The notes below the pieces were generated by a model. The model did not search any database. It was not told the DNA's origin and saw only the letters and a list, made by a program, of their open reading frames with translations. From NCBI GenBank assembly GCA_015698045.1, contig BLAL01000087.1, forward strand, positions 868,001 to 932,000: a stretch of DNA of 64,000 nt, given 5' to 3'. The DNA comes from Rhizophagus clarus (lineage: Eukaryota; Glomeromycota; Glomeromycetes; Glomerales; Glomeraceae). Positions 13,415 to 24,960 of this stretch are shown here, one piece after another. Both the position numbers and the translations under genes were made by a program. Numbering within the stretch: the stretch's first letter is position 1; every line of letters begins with the position of its first letter.

Positions 13415-14443
13415 ATTTATTTATTGATTTGGATCAACTAGATGGTCCTGATATTTTAGGGCTTTCGATAGCAGTAAATGAAGTTGATATTCAAATATTA
13501 ACTAATTATATTCAAGAATATTTGATTATAAATAGAGATAATTACGTGCAGGAAAACTCTATTGAAATTCTTGGAAGAGATTTATCAAGGTAATGCTTTT
13601 ACAAGTTTGCTGGATATTTGCATCGAAAAAATTTGTGAGATTATTAAATTCAAACCACTTTACTAGTTTGCAAGCACCTTTATTGGATTTACTTTTCAAA
13701 GGGACGATTTTATCGCCAGATGAAATTGATATCTGGGAAAGTTTGATTAAGTGGTGTTTGACTCAAAATCGGAACATTTCATAAGATCCTACACAATGAG
13801 ATAGTGATGAAACCGCAATAATGGAAAGAACTATTGATAGATTTATCCCGCTTATAAGATTTTGTCATATTTCTCCAAAACTTTTGCTACTACTAGAGTA
13901 TATCCATACAGAGAAATAATACCAAGTGGCATAGTTAATAATATGTTCCAATTCCACATGACTCGAAAGTCGAAATCATCGACTAATTAACGATACAAGA
14001 CCTCCTAGACAATCAAGATGTAATATTGATTCTGTTATAATTAATCAAAATCACATTGTAGTTTTGTAAATTGGATTCATAGGAGAAATACACGTAGATA
14101 GGTTTAATCTTTTATATAGAACCAGCAGGGATGGTAATATAGCTACAGTATTTTATGAAAGGTGTGAAAATAGAAGAGCTACCATTGTTATTGTAGAGTT
14201 TCAAGTTCAGAACAAATAGTTCAAGGATATATTCTTATTTACAGATAAAGATAATCTTGATAGTGCAAGAGTTGGTTATAGTTATGGTGATTAATATTCT
14301 ATAGGTATTAATTATGGTGGTCTTCATGGTCCAATATTCGGTAACGGTTTTGATTTAAATCTTTATGATGGTACTTAGTATAATGACAGGTCAAGTTCTT
14401 ATCCTAACAGCAATATTTATTACGGTTATCAGAAGATAATTAG
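13415..14443 (+). pseudogene. Decayed BTB-BACK-TLDc gene
   Basis: Translation in shifting frames recovers the family from the second exon onward. The start FIY is followed by a stop where the conserved cysteine stands, then come QLDGPDILGLSIAVNEVDI, a frameshift near 13590, DIWESLIKWCLTQNRNIS followed by TAA, IMERTIDRFIPLIRF, more stops, LLYRTSRDGN, a deletion removing most of the GGYNPL segment, and GLHGPIFGNG. The preceding acceptor AG at 13413-13414 matches the conserved family intron. The first exon is absent. The many independent lesions show an old pseudogene. Confidence 0.85.
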
Positions 14444-14661
14444 ATTAGCGTTTAATATTCCATTTATGGAATTTTTTTTAAAGAAATTAATTATTCTTTA
14501 CTAGCCGTTAAACCCGTTGCTCCGCAACGTCACATAAACATATACATGATGTTATCGGTACGACGGTTAAGTCTAAAGTCTATAAACGTGATTTTTTATG
14601 CAGTTTACTCTATGAAGTGCTCCGTATGAGCCGGCTCGAGCTGGCTCGAGCTTTATTATCA

Positions 14662-15055
14662 GAAAAACGTTTCGCAACGGTTTTCATTAAAGCGATTAAA
14701 AAAAACGTTGCGAAACGTTTTTTTTAATTAAATTAATGTTGAAACCCGTTTTCGCAACGGTTTTCATTAAAGCAATTAACAAAAACGTTGCGAAGCGCTT
14801 TTTTTAATTAAATTAATGTTGAAAACGTTTTCGCAACGTATTTCACTAAAACAATTAAAAAAAACGTTACGAAACGTTTTTTTTTTAATCAAGCTAATGC
14901 TGAAAAACGTTTCGCAACGGTTTTCATTAAAGCGATTAAAAAAAACGTTGCGAAACGTTTTTTTTAATTAAATTAATATTAACATTGAAACCCGTTTTCG
15001 CAACGGTTTTCATTAAGACAATTAAAAACAACGTTGCGAAACGTTTTAATTATTA
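14662..15055. repeat. Five 79-85-bp tandem units, each a potential hairpin
   Basis: Units begin at 14662, 14741, 14821, 14902 and 14987. Each contains CGTTTCGCAACG or CGTTTTCGCAACG, a spacer of about 25 bases, and CGTTGCGAAACG or a variant, so each unit can fold back on itself. The units lie inside the Helitron-like element and resemble its terminal hairpin. Confidence 0.85.
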
Positions 15056-15064
15056 AAAGTATGA

Positions 15065-15240
15065 TAGATCGAGCTGGCTTGCGAGGCAGCTCGAGCTTTT
15101 CGAGCCGAGCCCCATTACCGGCTCGGCTCGGCTCGCCGAGCTCAATAACTGGCTCGAGCTTTTTCAAGCTGGCTCGCGAGCCATCAAGCCATTTTAAACA
15201 TGGCTCAGCTTGGCTCAGCTTGAAAAGCTTAGCTGCGGAG
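15065..15240. repeat. GC-rich minisatellite of GGCTCGAGCT-like units
   Basis: The motif GGCTCGAGCT and variants (GAGCCGAGC, GGCTCGCGAGCC) are repeated in both orientations. A short outlier copy lies at 14629-14655. This is the most GC-rich patch in the surrounding sequence. The open frames across it on both strands are by-products of the repeat. Confidence 0.75.
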
Positions 15241-15492
15241 CTTTAACTCTATGTTAAGGTTTATACTACATTTGATATATTTGTTTATTACTATTACTAT
15301 TTATAACATAGTTCAAAAACATAAAATTTTTATATGGTTTATAATTTATAATTACGGTTCTATAAACGCGATTTTATATAAACGTTACAGGTACACAAGT
15401 ATAAATTCGTAGTCTAAACGTTACGGATACACAGGTATAAATTGTAGTCTAAACGTTACGGTAACACAGGAAAACAATTATTATATAGTAGA

Positions 15493-16087
15493 TAGATATA
15501 GTAGATACTGTAATAAATCTGATGATCTTTTAAACAACAATTCTCGGATTTTTTTTGCATAAAATATAAAATAATTATGATGTAATAATCAATCATATCA
15601 ATTATTATTACCGTAGAATTACGTAGAATTACCATAGAAAAATTTATTTTACCAAACTATGACTAAAATATTTGTATTTTATTTAATTTAAATAATTGAT
15701 TTGAAAATTTTTATCATTGTATTGTAATTTCCCAAAATAATTTATAACCGTATCAAAAGAGTATTATATGAAAATTAGTATAGTATGATTTTGTAAATTA
15801 TTACGTATGCGGAATTTTTGCTTCGTATGATTTTTTGTATTCTTCTTCCACGTGATCATAGTAAAAATTTTCTCCCTCTCGTCACACCCTCCGGAAGCAA
15901 CTTTTTTTCTTTGAATGCTCTAAGTTTTTCACATTTTTTTTATAAATTTTATTTCTTTGGAAAGCTTTCTGCATTTCTTCATTGAATACAAAAAAATTGG
16001 ACGTGTACTGGAATAATAAATTTTAAGTTTTTTATTTGTTTTTATATATACATACTAATTTGATAATTAGTACTAATTATAATCGTT
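15493..16087. other. AT-rich stretch, no gene
   Basis: Nothing beyond a short direct repeat of GTAGAATTAC near 15613-15633 and a CACGTGATCAT motif near 15850. Confidence 0.5.
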
Positions 16088-16874
16088 TTAAATGACTTGA
16101 AAAACTTCATAGTCATCTGCTACTTTAAACTTTTCGTGGTATGTCTATTTTAGGATAAGAACATATTTTTAGCCCTATACCGTATACCATTATAAAAACG
16201 TTACCACCACCAAATATTGGACCATATGATAAATAATCATCAATAGATCTTGCATTACCATTACTGTAACCTACTTTAACACTTTGAAGATAAACTTTAT
16301 TTAAAAATGAGAATATGAAACTATCGCAAGTGCGCTTATATTTATTATTTGAATTCCAAGAAAGTCTCCAACTATTTGTCCCGAATTTTTTATTTTAACT
16401 ATAATTATAGTAGCTCCTTTGTTATCACATTTAGAATGTAACGCTTCGGCTGTATCACCATCCCTATTAACACGATAAAGTAGTTTAAAATCATAAGTAT
16501 TATCTCACATTATAATAAGAATTCCTATTATCAATCCAACTAGAAAAAATAGCAAAATATTGAGGTTCAATGTAATTGAATCGTAAGAAGATTTTAATTT
16601 TCTAGGAGGTTGGGTGTTAATGGATTGTTTCTTCATATGAAATGCAAGTATATTATTAATCATATCTTCGGGCACTCTAAAAGGATATACTTTATCAAGA
16701 AAATCTTCTGATGACATAAAATAAAATCCGATTAAAAGAATAAATCTATTAATAATATTTTCCATAGTTGTGATTTCATCTTTATTCCATTTTTTAATAT
16801 CTTCTGGAATAGGAAGATTCTGAGCAAACTCCACTTGATCAAATGATCCCATATAATATTTTCCTCCAATAATA
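16088..16874 (-). pseudogene. 5'-truncated, frameshifted BTB-BACK-TLDc relic
   Basis: Homology starts in the BACK region (LLLEENIIWDHLIKW near 16874-16830), followed at once by a frameshift. It continues as IPEDIKKWNKDEITTMENIINRF, SSEDFLDKVYPF and NNILAFHMKKQ, then TLDc pieces (LLYRVNRDGDTAEALHSKCDNKGAT) and the family C terminus DDYEVFQVI, with several frameshifts and stops in between. The GGYNPL segment has degenerated. There is no BTB exon. It is closest in wording to the intact gene at 25852-27321. Confidence 0.85.
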
Positions 16875-18199
16875 AAAAATTTTATTTGAATAGAAAATTT
16901 TTGGTGGTGTCTTTTTTTTTATTAATTATTTGTATCAAGAGAGAGATAAAGTCGAATCATCAAGAATCAATTAAAAATTATGTTAAAAAAAAATTAAGAA
17001 AATGAAGCGTCCGTAGAAGAATACAATACATTTATTCACACTTGTAAAAAAAAAAACACTTCTTTACGTTTCATTAGACATTTCATTAAACACTCGTAAT
17101 TCCTTTTCTCTGGCAAAAAGCCTTGAATTTTTACACTTTATTATTGAGAACACTGTAAACTCAAAACAAACCAAAATTTTATAAAAATCAAAAGGGAATA
17201 AATAAATAATAAGGAATCCAATGACAAAAAAAGAACTAAAATTGGCCAGACAAGTCAAGATCTGAATATAATACCCTGTAAAAAAAGAATGTCAGGAATT
17301 TATCATCGAAAATGTCCAGAAAATTGCAATATTTCATGAATTAATTGAATTAAAAAACAAAATCATAAAAATTTCGAGTTTTGGAAATAGTTTGACGATA
17401 TGATAAAAGGTAACCCCTACAACAAACCCATCAGGAGGCCAAGTAATTATAATTATAAGAACTTTTTTGGCAAATTTGTAATTATTTGGTTTATTTGAAT
17501 CTTATAAATTTTTAACTTTCAATTTTTTACAATTTTCCTATTGAAACAGGCATTGAATTTATGATAATTGAAAAACTTTTCACACGTATATATACTTTTT
17601 ATAATTATTGAAACACAATAATATTAATTTCGTAATACATTTTAAACAATTAATACAATGCAGTATGATGAATTGATACATTTAACAATAAAAAATGATT
17701 ACATAGAGTATCTGAAATAAAGATTCATATAGTCAAAATCATAATATATTTTCAAAGAAAATTATAAATATATGATATATGTTATTTCTCATTTTTTAAT
17801 ATGGTTTTCAATGTCACGAGTTGCACATCGATAGTTTAATACTAAAAAAAAATTCATTAAAAGAAAATGTACCAAGAGAAAGACCACAGAATTCATTTTA
17901 TAAGTTGCAATCGTGATTTCTTGACAAGAACTTTTTTTCTAACTTACACTTTGTATCCACTAAGGCCGTAAAGCGTCGAAATGAAAATTATAAGATAAAA
18001 ATGCTGTAAATCCTACTAAGGCTTCGAGAGTTAAATAAAATGAACCTGCTATTAAAGCTTTATTGTCTTTTCTTCTTGAACATAAAGAAAGGCTTGATGA
18101 ATTAATGTACAAACGCGTGCTACTTTTAATCCAGATAATGTTCAAATATGGAAAGAGCTTTATAATAACGTTCAAATTGTTAATAAGTAAAAGAATTCC
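16875..18199. other. Gene-free stretch with unassigned short frames
   Basis: Open frames of 64 codons (17064-17258, minus) and 82 codons (17960-18208, minus) were examined. The second has a hydrophobic stretch (SFYLTLEALVGFTAFLSYNF), but no family is recognisable, and the opposite strand also has a protein-like stretch (LLSFLLEHKERLDELMYKR). This suggests a coding relic of unknown strand rather than a gene. Confidence 0.4.
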
Positions 18200-18600
18200 C
18201 ACCCTCAAATCAAAGTTTAATTAGTGAATGTAACCATGATGATTCATAAAATTATCTGTCACGCTGGAATTTATTTTTGCTTGTAGAATCAAAGAAAATT
18301 TATAAAATCTCACAAAATAACCCATCCTCAGATCAAAATTTATTTAGTGAATGTAATTATGTATGATGCTTTTAAAATCATTTTTGTGTCGGAATAAAGC
18401 AAAATTTTTTTTGTCACTTGGGAATTTTTTGTACTTGACAAAGAACACATTAAGAAAATTTAAACGTCAATTACGCAAAATCTCACATTAGTAAATGTAA
18501 TCATATGCATCAATGAAGTCATTTTTTTGGTCCGTAATAACACGAAATTTTGTTTTCTGCCACACAAAGAAAATTAGGAAAATTATTGTTCTTCCTGTAT
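18200..18600. repeat. Degenerate tandem repeat, about three copies of ~120-150 bp
   Basis: The phrase AGTGAATGTAA or AGTAAATGTAATCAT recurs near 18220, 18340 and 18490. Each time it is followed by a CATGATG or ATGCAT stretch, a TTTTTGTGTCGG-like stretch and an AAAGAAAATT stretch. Copies differ strongly, so the array is old. Confidence 0.6.
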
Positions 18601-19059
18601 TAGAAAAATAGGTTGTATTGATATGTTAAATTATTATAAAATATTAATAAATATTTTTCTTACATTATTGTCATTCTTAAGCGGTATGTCACAACTGGTT
18701 ATTTATAACGTATTAGAGTTTACATATAATCCTAAAAAAAAAATTTACGGGTCTTAATTAATAACATTTATTTATTTATTTATTTGTTATAGACTGGACG
18801 TTATATTAAAAATACAAAGACAATTTAACAAATCAATGAAGAATGCTAGTCTAATATTAATATGGAAAACCCGCTCCGAAGAGTCAGTTGCTGCCAGCCT
18901 CAGTTATTGAACTGAACGACTATGACCGGACAGCCTATAACTCAAGGAAACTAAAAAAAAAGAAAGAGGTAAGTAAAAACGCCGTCCTAACCCTACATAA
19001 AAAAGAAAAAAGGGGAAAAAAACAAAAAACAAAAAAACAAAAGGGGGAATGGGAGAAAA
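18601..19059. other. AT-rich stretch, then base-composition boundary
   Basis: 18601-18860 shows nothing. From about 18870 GC content rises abruptly and an A/G-rich tract follows (18955-19045). This is probably the outer part of the retroelement-like fragment downstream. Confidence 0.4.
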
Positions 19060-19770
19060 TTATCTATTGGAACCACGGCCCTTCTTAACTACTCCTTTAT
19101 CACCAGGCACTATTAAACTAAATACACCCTCAACAATAATTCCGCCAATCTATTATCATTGGAGGCACCACAAGAGAGAGAGGACTTCTTATGTTTCGAA
19201 GATCTTGACTTCTTCTTGGTAGTAGAACCAGAAGGCTCGTTTTTATTCTTCTTCTTATTCTTCTTGGCACGAGAAGCATCGGCTTGTCCGGATTTCGGAG
19301 GCACTTTAGATTCCTGTTTGTTTGTCCCTAGACGCTGTGGAGGTTCGTCTCCAGCCTTTTGCGATACCCTCGACGATTGTACTGTATTTCGTACCAGTCT
19401 TCTTTGATTCCTGACAGCTGCTGACGCTCTTGGACCATTTGTAAAGAACACCTTCTATTGTAAAGTCGAGCGATTGCACACGTTTCATATCGTCCAACTT
19501 CTCGAAGTAACCTTGAGTTGTCTTTTGCCATTCGGAGTTTCTATGAGATTGAAACTCTTGATCTTATGCTGTTGAAGAAGGTCGTGTGACGTGTTCCTGT
19601 GTCTAAGTTGTTTTGGCAATACACAGTCAGGAAACCAAGATCGAGACTGTCGTTCTTTCAAGGTCCAGGAATCAGAAGACCAGCGTATCGGTACGTCCCC
19701 TAACGAGTACATCCAAAGCCCCTTGTCGAAAGAGGTGACCGTGAAACTCGAGAGGTCTATTGGCCTTAAT
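19060..19770 (-). pseudogene. Retroelement (LINE ORF1-like) fragment, frameshifted
   Basis: On the minus strand, three overlapping frames carry one decayed protein. It begins with a stretch around VPIRWSSDSWTLKER, then KSFNLIETPNGKRQLK, then a basic low-complexity linker (KKNKKKNKNEPS, TTKKKSRSSKHKK). It ends VPGDKGVVKKGRGSNR at a TAA at 19062-19060. The W-x-x-SWTLKER and KSF-x-LI-x-x-PNGKR pattern resembles the nucleic-acid-binding protein encoded by LINE-like elements in Rhizophagus; that is recognition from memory, not a search. Higher GC than the flanks supports foreign origin. No reverse transcriptase motif remains in the window. Confidence 0.45.
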
Positions 19771-20999
19771 TAATAACAATAATAATATGGCTAGTTGTCA
19801 CGTGTTGGCATTATAAAAATCTCTGAGCTGACCCTATTGGTAGATAATTGTCGTTCATCACGTGAAATTGGACTATAAAGACACTGCTTTTTTGCTACTA
19901 TGAATTTTAAACCTTTACTTGCCCAATATTTTGGAAGACTGATGTTAATTACATTTCTTTTATTGGTTTTTTAAAACATTTTAAAGAGCATAGAATAATT
20001 ACAATAGAGGACAGGAATACTCTAACACAAATCTTTAAAGAACCGAAAGACGTATTATAAAAATAGTTATTATTATTATTATATATATTAAATAAAATAT
20101 GATTAAAAGTATTATAATTGAAAAAGGGTTATAACGTAAATGTTAGTTCATTTGCGTTATCGCAAACGTTAGTTCGTTTGCGTAATAAGTTACGGATGTT
20201 AGTTCGTTTTTGTAACAAGTTACAAACGTCAGTTCATTTGTGGAATATTATTCTAATATGCTAGCCGAGCTAAAATGATAGAATTTTCGTTTTTGCAACA
20301 TGATTTTTTTTATAAAAAAAAAATAAATAAATAATAAATAAAAATTGGGAAATTAAATATTAATTGAATTTTTTTTTCAAGAATGAACTAAAGTCCATCT
20401 ATTTTGGGCCGAAATATGCTGGATTAACGAAAGAGATTTAACCCTTTTGCGTTCTGGTAAGTATTTAATGTTTTCTTTATCGCCTTAATTTCATTTAAAC
20501 ATATTTACTAACAGCCAACAAATTTTTATTTAGAATCTTCTTATTCTTCTAGAGATTTTGTCGAATGTTCAGATTCACTTACTTAATCATAAAATTATTA
20601 ATTAAATGAGTTATCTAAATAAAAAAATTATTTTACTATAATTATCACAATAGATCAAAAAAAAAAAAAAAAAAAAGAAATAATTAATAAATCTTAAATT
20701 AAACGCAATCGAGAAATTCGTGAATATTATTAATAATACGGTAATATCAACATATATTACGTAGTAAATTTAATATAATTATTTTCAATAGCAACTGGGG
20801 AGCTTGGCAAAATTGGTAAAATTAACGAAAATGAAAACTAGATTGTTGAATTTATTTACCTATTACTAACAGAATTTTTTGTATGATCATCGATACATTC
20901 AATGTTGTAATTTGGGAGGAAGTACTTGGTCACGGTAAATTTAAAAAAAAATTTCAGAAATTTGGGATCCGGAAGTTATAATATAGTAAACATTGACAT
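19771..20999. other. AT-rich intergenic stretch
   Basis: It holds two CACGTG motifs (about 19799 and 19858), a short tandem repeat (listed), a TAT/ATA stretch near 20075 and an A-run near 20655. No gene. Confidence 0.5.
20134..20250. repeat. Tandem repeat, four ~26-30-bp units with inverted symmetry
   Basis: Units centre on GTTAGTTCRTTTGCG at 20142, 20168, 20198 and 20228. The best copy reads CAAACGTTAGTTCGTTTG, an inverted repeat able to form a short stem. Confidence 0.8.
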
Positions 21000-22135
21000 T
21001 TTCGAACGAAACTATTGAAACGTTACGCCCACCTTCGCTCGATTGTCTCGAGATGGGCGCGCCTGTCTCTCTTCTTTTTGCAGGCGGTTCTTTTCGATTT
21101 GAACAGCTTTAGATGGTAAATTCGAGTATTTTAGATGCTTTGAGTCTCTAGAGATTTATTTCCTTTAAACTAACTGTCTTTTTCTTTTCCTTTTTGGTTG
21201 GGGTTTCATTTTTTAGTGGTTCCCTTGATTCTTTATTGTTTTCATTATTTTCTTTATCTACTTTTCATCTCTCACCATTTTCCCACTTCCTTTCATATCT
21301 CATCATTTTTTATGTCATCTTTTCATCCTTCGTTATTTCATTCATTATATTTCATTCCTTATCTGTTTCTTTCACGCTTCTTTCATCATCTTTTTGCCCC
21401 TTATCATTTTTTTTCACCATCATTACGTGTCTTTATGTTTTTCACCATCTTTCATTTCTCATCATTTCATTTGCACTTTTTTCATCATCTTTCATCCCTC
21501 ATCGTTTCTTTCGCACTTCTTTCATCCCTTATCGTCTCTCTTTTCGTCTTTCATTGTTTTTCCATCCTCCTTCCTTTTTTTCGTTTCTGATCATCTTCCT
21601 CTCCTTTTTTTGTTTCTCATTATCCCCACTTCATTCTTTTGTTTCCCTTTATTCCCTTTGATCTCTTTTCACTCCTTTTATTTCCTTTTTTTATTTCTTT
21701 TTTATTTACTTTACTTTCTTTTTATTATTTCTTGTTTTTTTATTTTTTCATTATATAAATTTGTTGTTAAATTGCTTATTTGTCCTATTTGTGTTATTTA
21801 CTACTATTCTCGTTAAAATAAATAATTGTTTGCATCTATAAGAACAACGTATATCTGATAAATGATTAACCTAAAAATATCGGATTAATACATACTTTCA
21901 AGATAAAAATGTCATTAAAGTTTTTTTAAAATATAAATATGGCTTTTAAGTTTAGTTTAATGTTGTATTTATAGTGTATTCATTTTAAAAAAAAAAAATT
22001 GAAAATTATCTTTGCGAAAATTTTTTTTATGAAATTAACTATTAAAAATTAGCCAATCGAATTTTTATTTTAGATCACGTGATAGGGTGGCAAAAAAAAA
22101 CCCCCGATACCACACCTAGATAATTTCTTTTATAT
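21000..22135. mobile_element. Half of a TIR transposon carrying a pyrimidine-rich tract
   Basis: The right end, about 22068-22135, contains TCACGTGATAGGGTGGCA, then ATACCACACCTAGATAATTTC. As its reverse complement this matches the left terminus of the element at 57400-60250 (TTATCTAGGTG, GGTATC, GCCACCC, TCACGTGAT). The 21190-21760 C/T tract and the flanking sequence around 21080-21190 also match that element, in the same relative order. No matching left terminus was found, so the left boundary (about 21000) is a guess. The protein-like frames within it are by-products of a C/T-only composition. Confidence 0.6.
21190..21760. repeat. ~570-bp pyrimidine-rich (C/T) tract on the plus strand
   Basis: It consists almost only of T and C with occasional A, built of degenerate TTTCATC, TCATTTC and TTTCACC words. 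Three frames stay open and give Phe/Ser/His-rich pseudo-proteins. This is low-complexity DNA and not coding. Confidence 0.85.
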
Positions 22136-24389
22136 TAAATTGATAAAAAAATAATAAATTAATTATATTATTAAAAAAAATGGATAATAATAAATAAAAA
22201 ATCTCTTAACATAATACCTATTAATTTAAAGTGAGGTATATTAAGTCTCGATTATGCTATGGTTATGTCGTGATTATGTCGCGGTTATGTCGCGGTAAAT
22301 TATTAAGTAAGGCATTTATCGTGGGCATGTCACGGTAAATTATTAATTAATTAATTAAATTAGGCTATTCTATTTCTTTGTTTAAGTGTATTCCGCCTTG
22401 ACTGTTTAATTAAATCTTTAAAAAATTCTCTTTTTACGTTACGATTATAAAGAAATAAAACAACTAAGAAAAATACTATATAATTCGCAAATCGCAAATA
22501 AATGGTTTTATTAATTATATTATTATTTAATAAATTAGCTAAAAAATTTTATTATATATAAAGAAGATGATGAAGGTTAGCGAATATATATATTTATTTT
22601 AATATTATTTTTAATAACTTATTTGACAAATTGTATATGTGCGAAACTACCTCTTCATAAATGACACTGTACCGAGCGACTTTATTTAAAGAATGCATTT
22701 TTTCTCTGAATTCTTTGATTCATATTTAACATTAGCAGAAAAATACAGAATCGGAATATCTAATGATTTGTTACTAATTTGTGCCATTATAGATATAGGA
22801 ATAAACAATATTGTCAAGATAATCAGCCTTCAACTTTTCGGTTTGTCAATCAAGAGTATCTTCTAAATCATTTGCATTTTCAAAGGGTCGTTCTTTCGTT
22901 TATTTCGTATTTTATCACGCTGAGAATTAGTGACGCCCAAAGATAAGTGACTCAATAAGTTCCGAATTAACATAATACATATCACATGTTAGAATTCAAA
23001 ATTCAAAAATTGTGCTCGACCGACAAATGTATATCCGTAAAATGCTTGAAATTTCCATAATCACTAATGCACTGTTTGGTTTATCTTTTTAATAAACAGG
23101 TCTTTTCGTCTTTGTGTTCGTTAGGAATAGCAAAGCCCATTTTTCCACTGAAACTTTCTTCATAGCTTCAGAGACCTATGTACCGAATATCTGTTTTTTT
23201 CACTTGTTGATTTATGAAGACATTTAGGATTCATTGACTTTAAGAATTGCGAAAGTAGCGAAAGAAATGATAATATGATTTGTATGAGTAAATTATCGAT
23301 TAAAAAAATGGATTACTATTTACATGCAATTTTTCGGTCATACTTTAATTGTGGCTTTGTAGTAATTATTTATTCGTAATCATCCGCAGTAAAAAGTTCT
23401 TGATTCGCCATATCTATAAATTGGATATAATTATTCTCAAAAAGTATATTGGATTATCTTTAAGAAACTTCTTAAATGAGGTACGAATACGGGAGCACCA
23501 CTTGTTTGTCATACTTCCTTAAGATCTATAACATTATCAGAAAAATACAATATTATATCTAAAGTCGGTATAATCAAATAAGTATTGTATACAATTATGA
23601 GTACACAATGATACATTTTCTAAATTAGCCAACTTCAACTTTTATTATTATGACTATACCAATAATGTATTCTTTTAAAAAATAATTACATTTAAAAACG
23701 TCACATATACGATATATTATTCACTTATCAAAGGATATTAAGTTGAAAATAGCAAGTGGATTATTCTTTCGGTTCAAAAGATATATCATTAGTGTTAAAA
23801 TAATATTTTATCAGATCATTTGTATACTGCATAATGTGCCATATTGAAGCATCGGATATTTGTTTTCCCATGCAATTTTACTTCGTAGAGTTTGCCTAGA
23901 ATATTTCTTAGATAACAAATGTAATATTACAACTTCATTATTAAATCGATTATGATCGCCACTTATTAAAATTTTGATTCATTAACTGGAGTAATTTCTA
24001 AGATCTGTTCATGTGAGAAAAAAATTCTTTATCACTCCGCTCACATTTTAAGAATTTTATTGCTTGATATTGTGCTGCACTTTACAGATTTGTACTTGTA
24101 GGGATTTGTTCAATTTTTTTCTATAAGAAGCGGATAAAAGGGTCACTGATCAGATCCTTATATGGTCTGAAATTTGAATTTGGGAATTGAAGGATTAAAA
24201 TTGATTAAAATTGACATTATTAACAATCAACATGTAAAGAATCATTTATTTTAAATATAAATAGGGAACAAGATTTTCTTTACTTGGCGATAAATTTCTT
24301 CTGATTGATTTTCTCCAATTCTTTTTCTTTCACTTTTAAGGCTCCTTCAAATTCTTCTAAACTACTTACTGTATATCTTTTGATAATGA
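22136..24389. other. AT-rich gene-free stretch
   Basis: A short tandem repeat of GTTATGTCGCG-like 11-mers lies at 22257-22298, with another GGCATGTCACGGTAAATTAT echo at 22323. No gene, RNA or element recognised in the rest. Confidence 0.5.
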
Positions 24390-24960
24390 CGAGAATTTAC
24401 AAAAAAAAAGGATCTTATATGGAACTAAAGGACAGTATCCAAGTGATCCTGATGATATTATTACGTGATCAAAATATAGACTTGCAAAGCTCAACCAACA
24501 AAAACAGGCTGGTAATCAAAGAGATGCTCTGATAATCGTCGATAAAGATGGTATGTACAGTACATTTGATAATAAAGATGCTTATCTATTTAAACTTAAA
24601 CTTTAATTATTACTAGATTTATGTTCAGGAGAAAAAAGACTTAGCGCTAAAAATGACATTTGCCATATAATTGGCATATGGTACAATCTTGTTTTACAAG
24701 AATTTAATGAAATCCTACCAGCCGATAAAAAATTTAAAATTTTAAATATTTCCTGTTTATTTTGGAAAATTTAAAACGATGACGAAAGATTAGTTTACCA
24801 TAAATCAGCATGAAACAAAGATGTTTACAAAGATGGACTAAATAGAGGTACAATTGCATTCGACAGGAGTGGTATGCTGTCAAGTTATTACGCCTAGCTC
24901 CTTATCAGCAGCCAGATTTTCCACAAGTCTTTGAGATATGTGCAAAGTGGTTTATAGGAG
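24390..24960 (+). pseudogene. Unidentified decayed coding sequence
   Basis: Pieces in shifting frames read like protein: YGTKGQYPSDPDDIIT, then LAKLNQQKQAGNQRDALIIV, DKDGMYSTFDNKDAYLFKLK and a stop, then ICHIIGIWYNLVLQEFNEIL, DDERLVYHKSA with a stop, and YKDGLNRGTIAFDRSGM. The even codon composition and charge pattern differ from the surrounding junk, but I do not recognise the family. It could be a relic of a mobile-element gene. Confidence 0.3.

Larger units (their letters stand above)
14501..15492 (-). mobile_element. Non-autonomous Helitron-like element
   Basis: Read on the minus strand, the right end shows the classic Helitron 3' terminus: a hairpin CGTTGC-GGA-GCAACG, then about ten bases, then CTAG (14504-14501) followed by host T at 14500. 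The opposite end at 15492 begins TC (TCTACTATATAATAATTG) preceded by host A, as expected for insertion between A and T. The element is 992 bp and has no Rep/helicase coding capacity. It carries an array of hairpin units and a GC-rich CTCGAG-type repeat, listed separately. A second possible TC start lies at about 15505 (minus strand), so the 5' boundary is uncertain by about 13 bp. Confidence 0.75.

Noticed and set aside
14979..15246. Two opposing 62-70-codon frames with Arg/Ser/Leu-rich products
   Set aside because: Both come from the GC-rich CTCGAG minisatellite inside the Helitron-like element.
17064..18208. Minus-strand frames of 64 and 82 codons as genes
   Set aside because: No recognisable motif, no conserved start context or splicing partners; noted only as possible relics.
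21194..21816. Overlapping 130-155-codon Phe/Ser/His-rich frames
   Set aside because: They lie in a C/T-only tract in which stop codons cannot easily occur; no domain, no splice context, and similar artefacts exist on the minus strand at 59105-59766.
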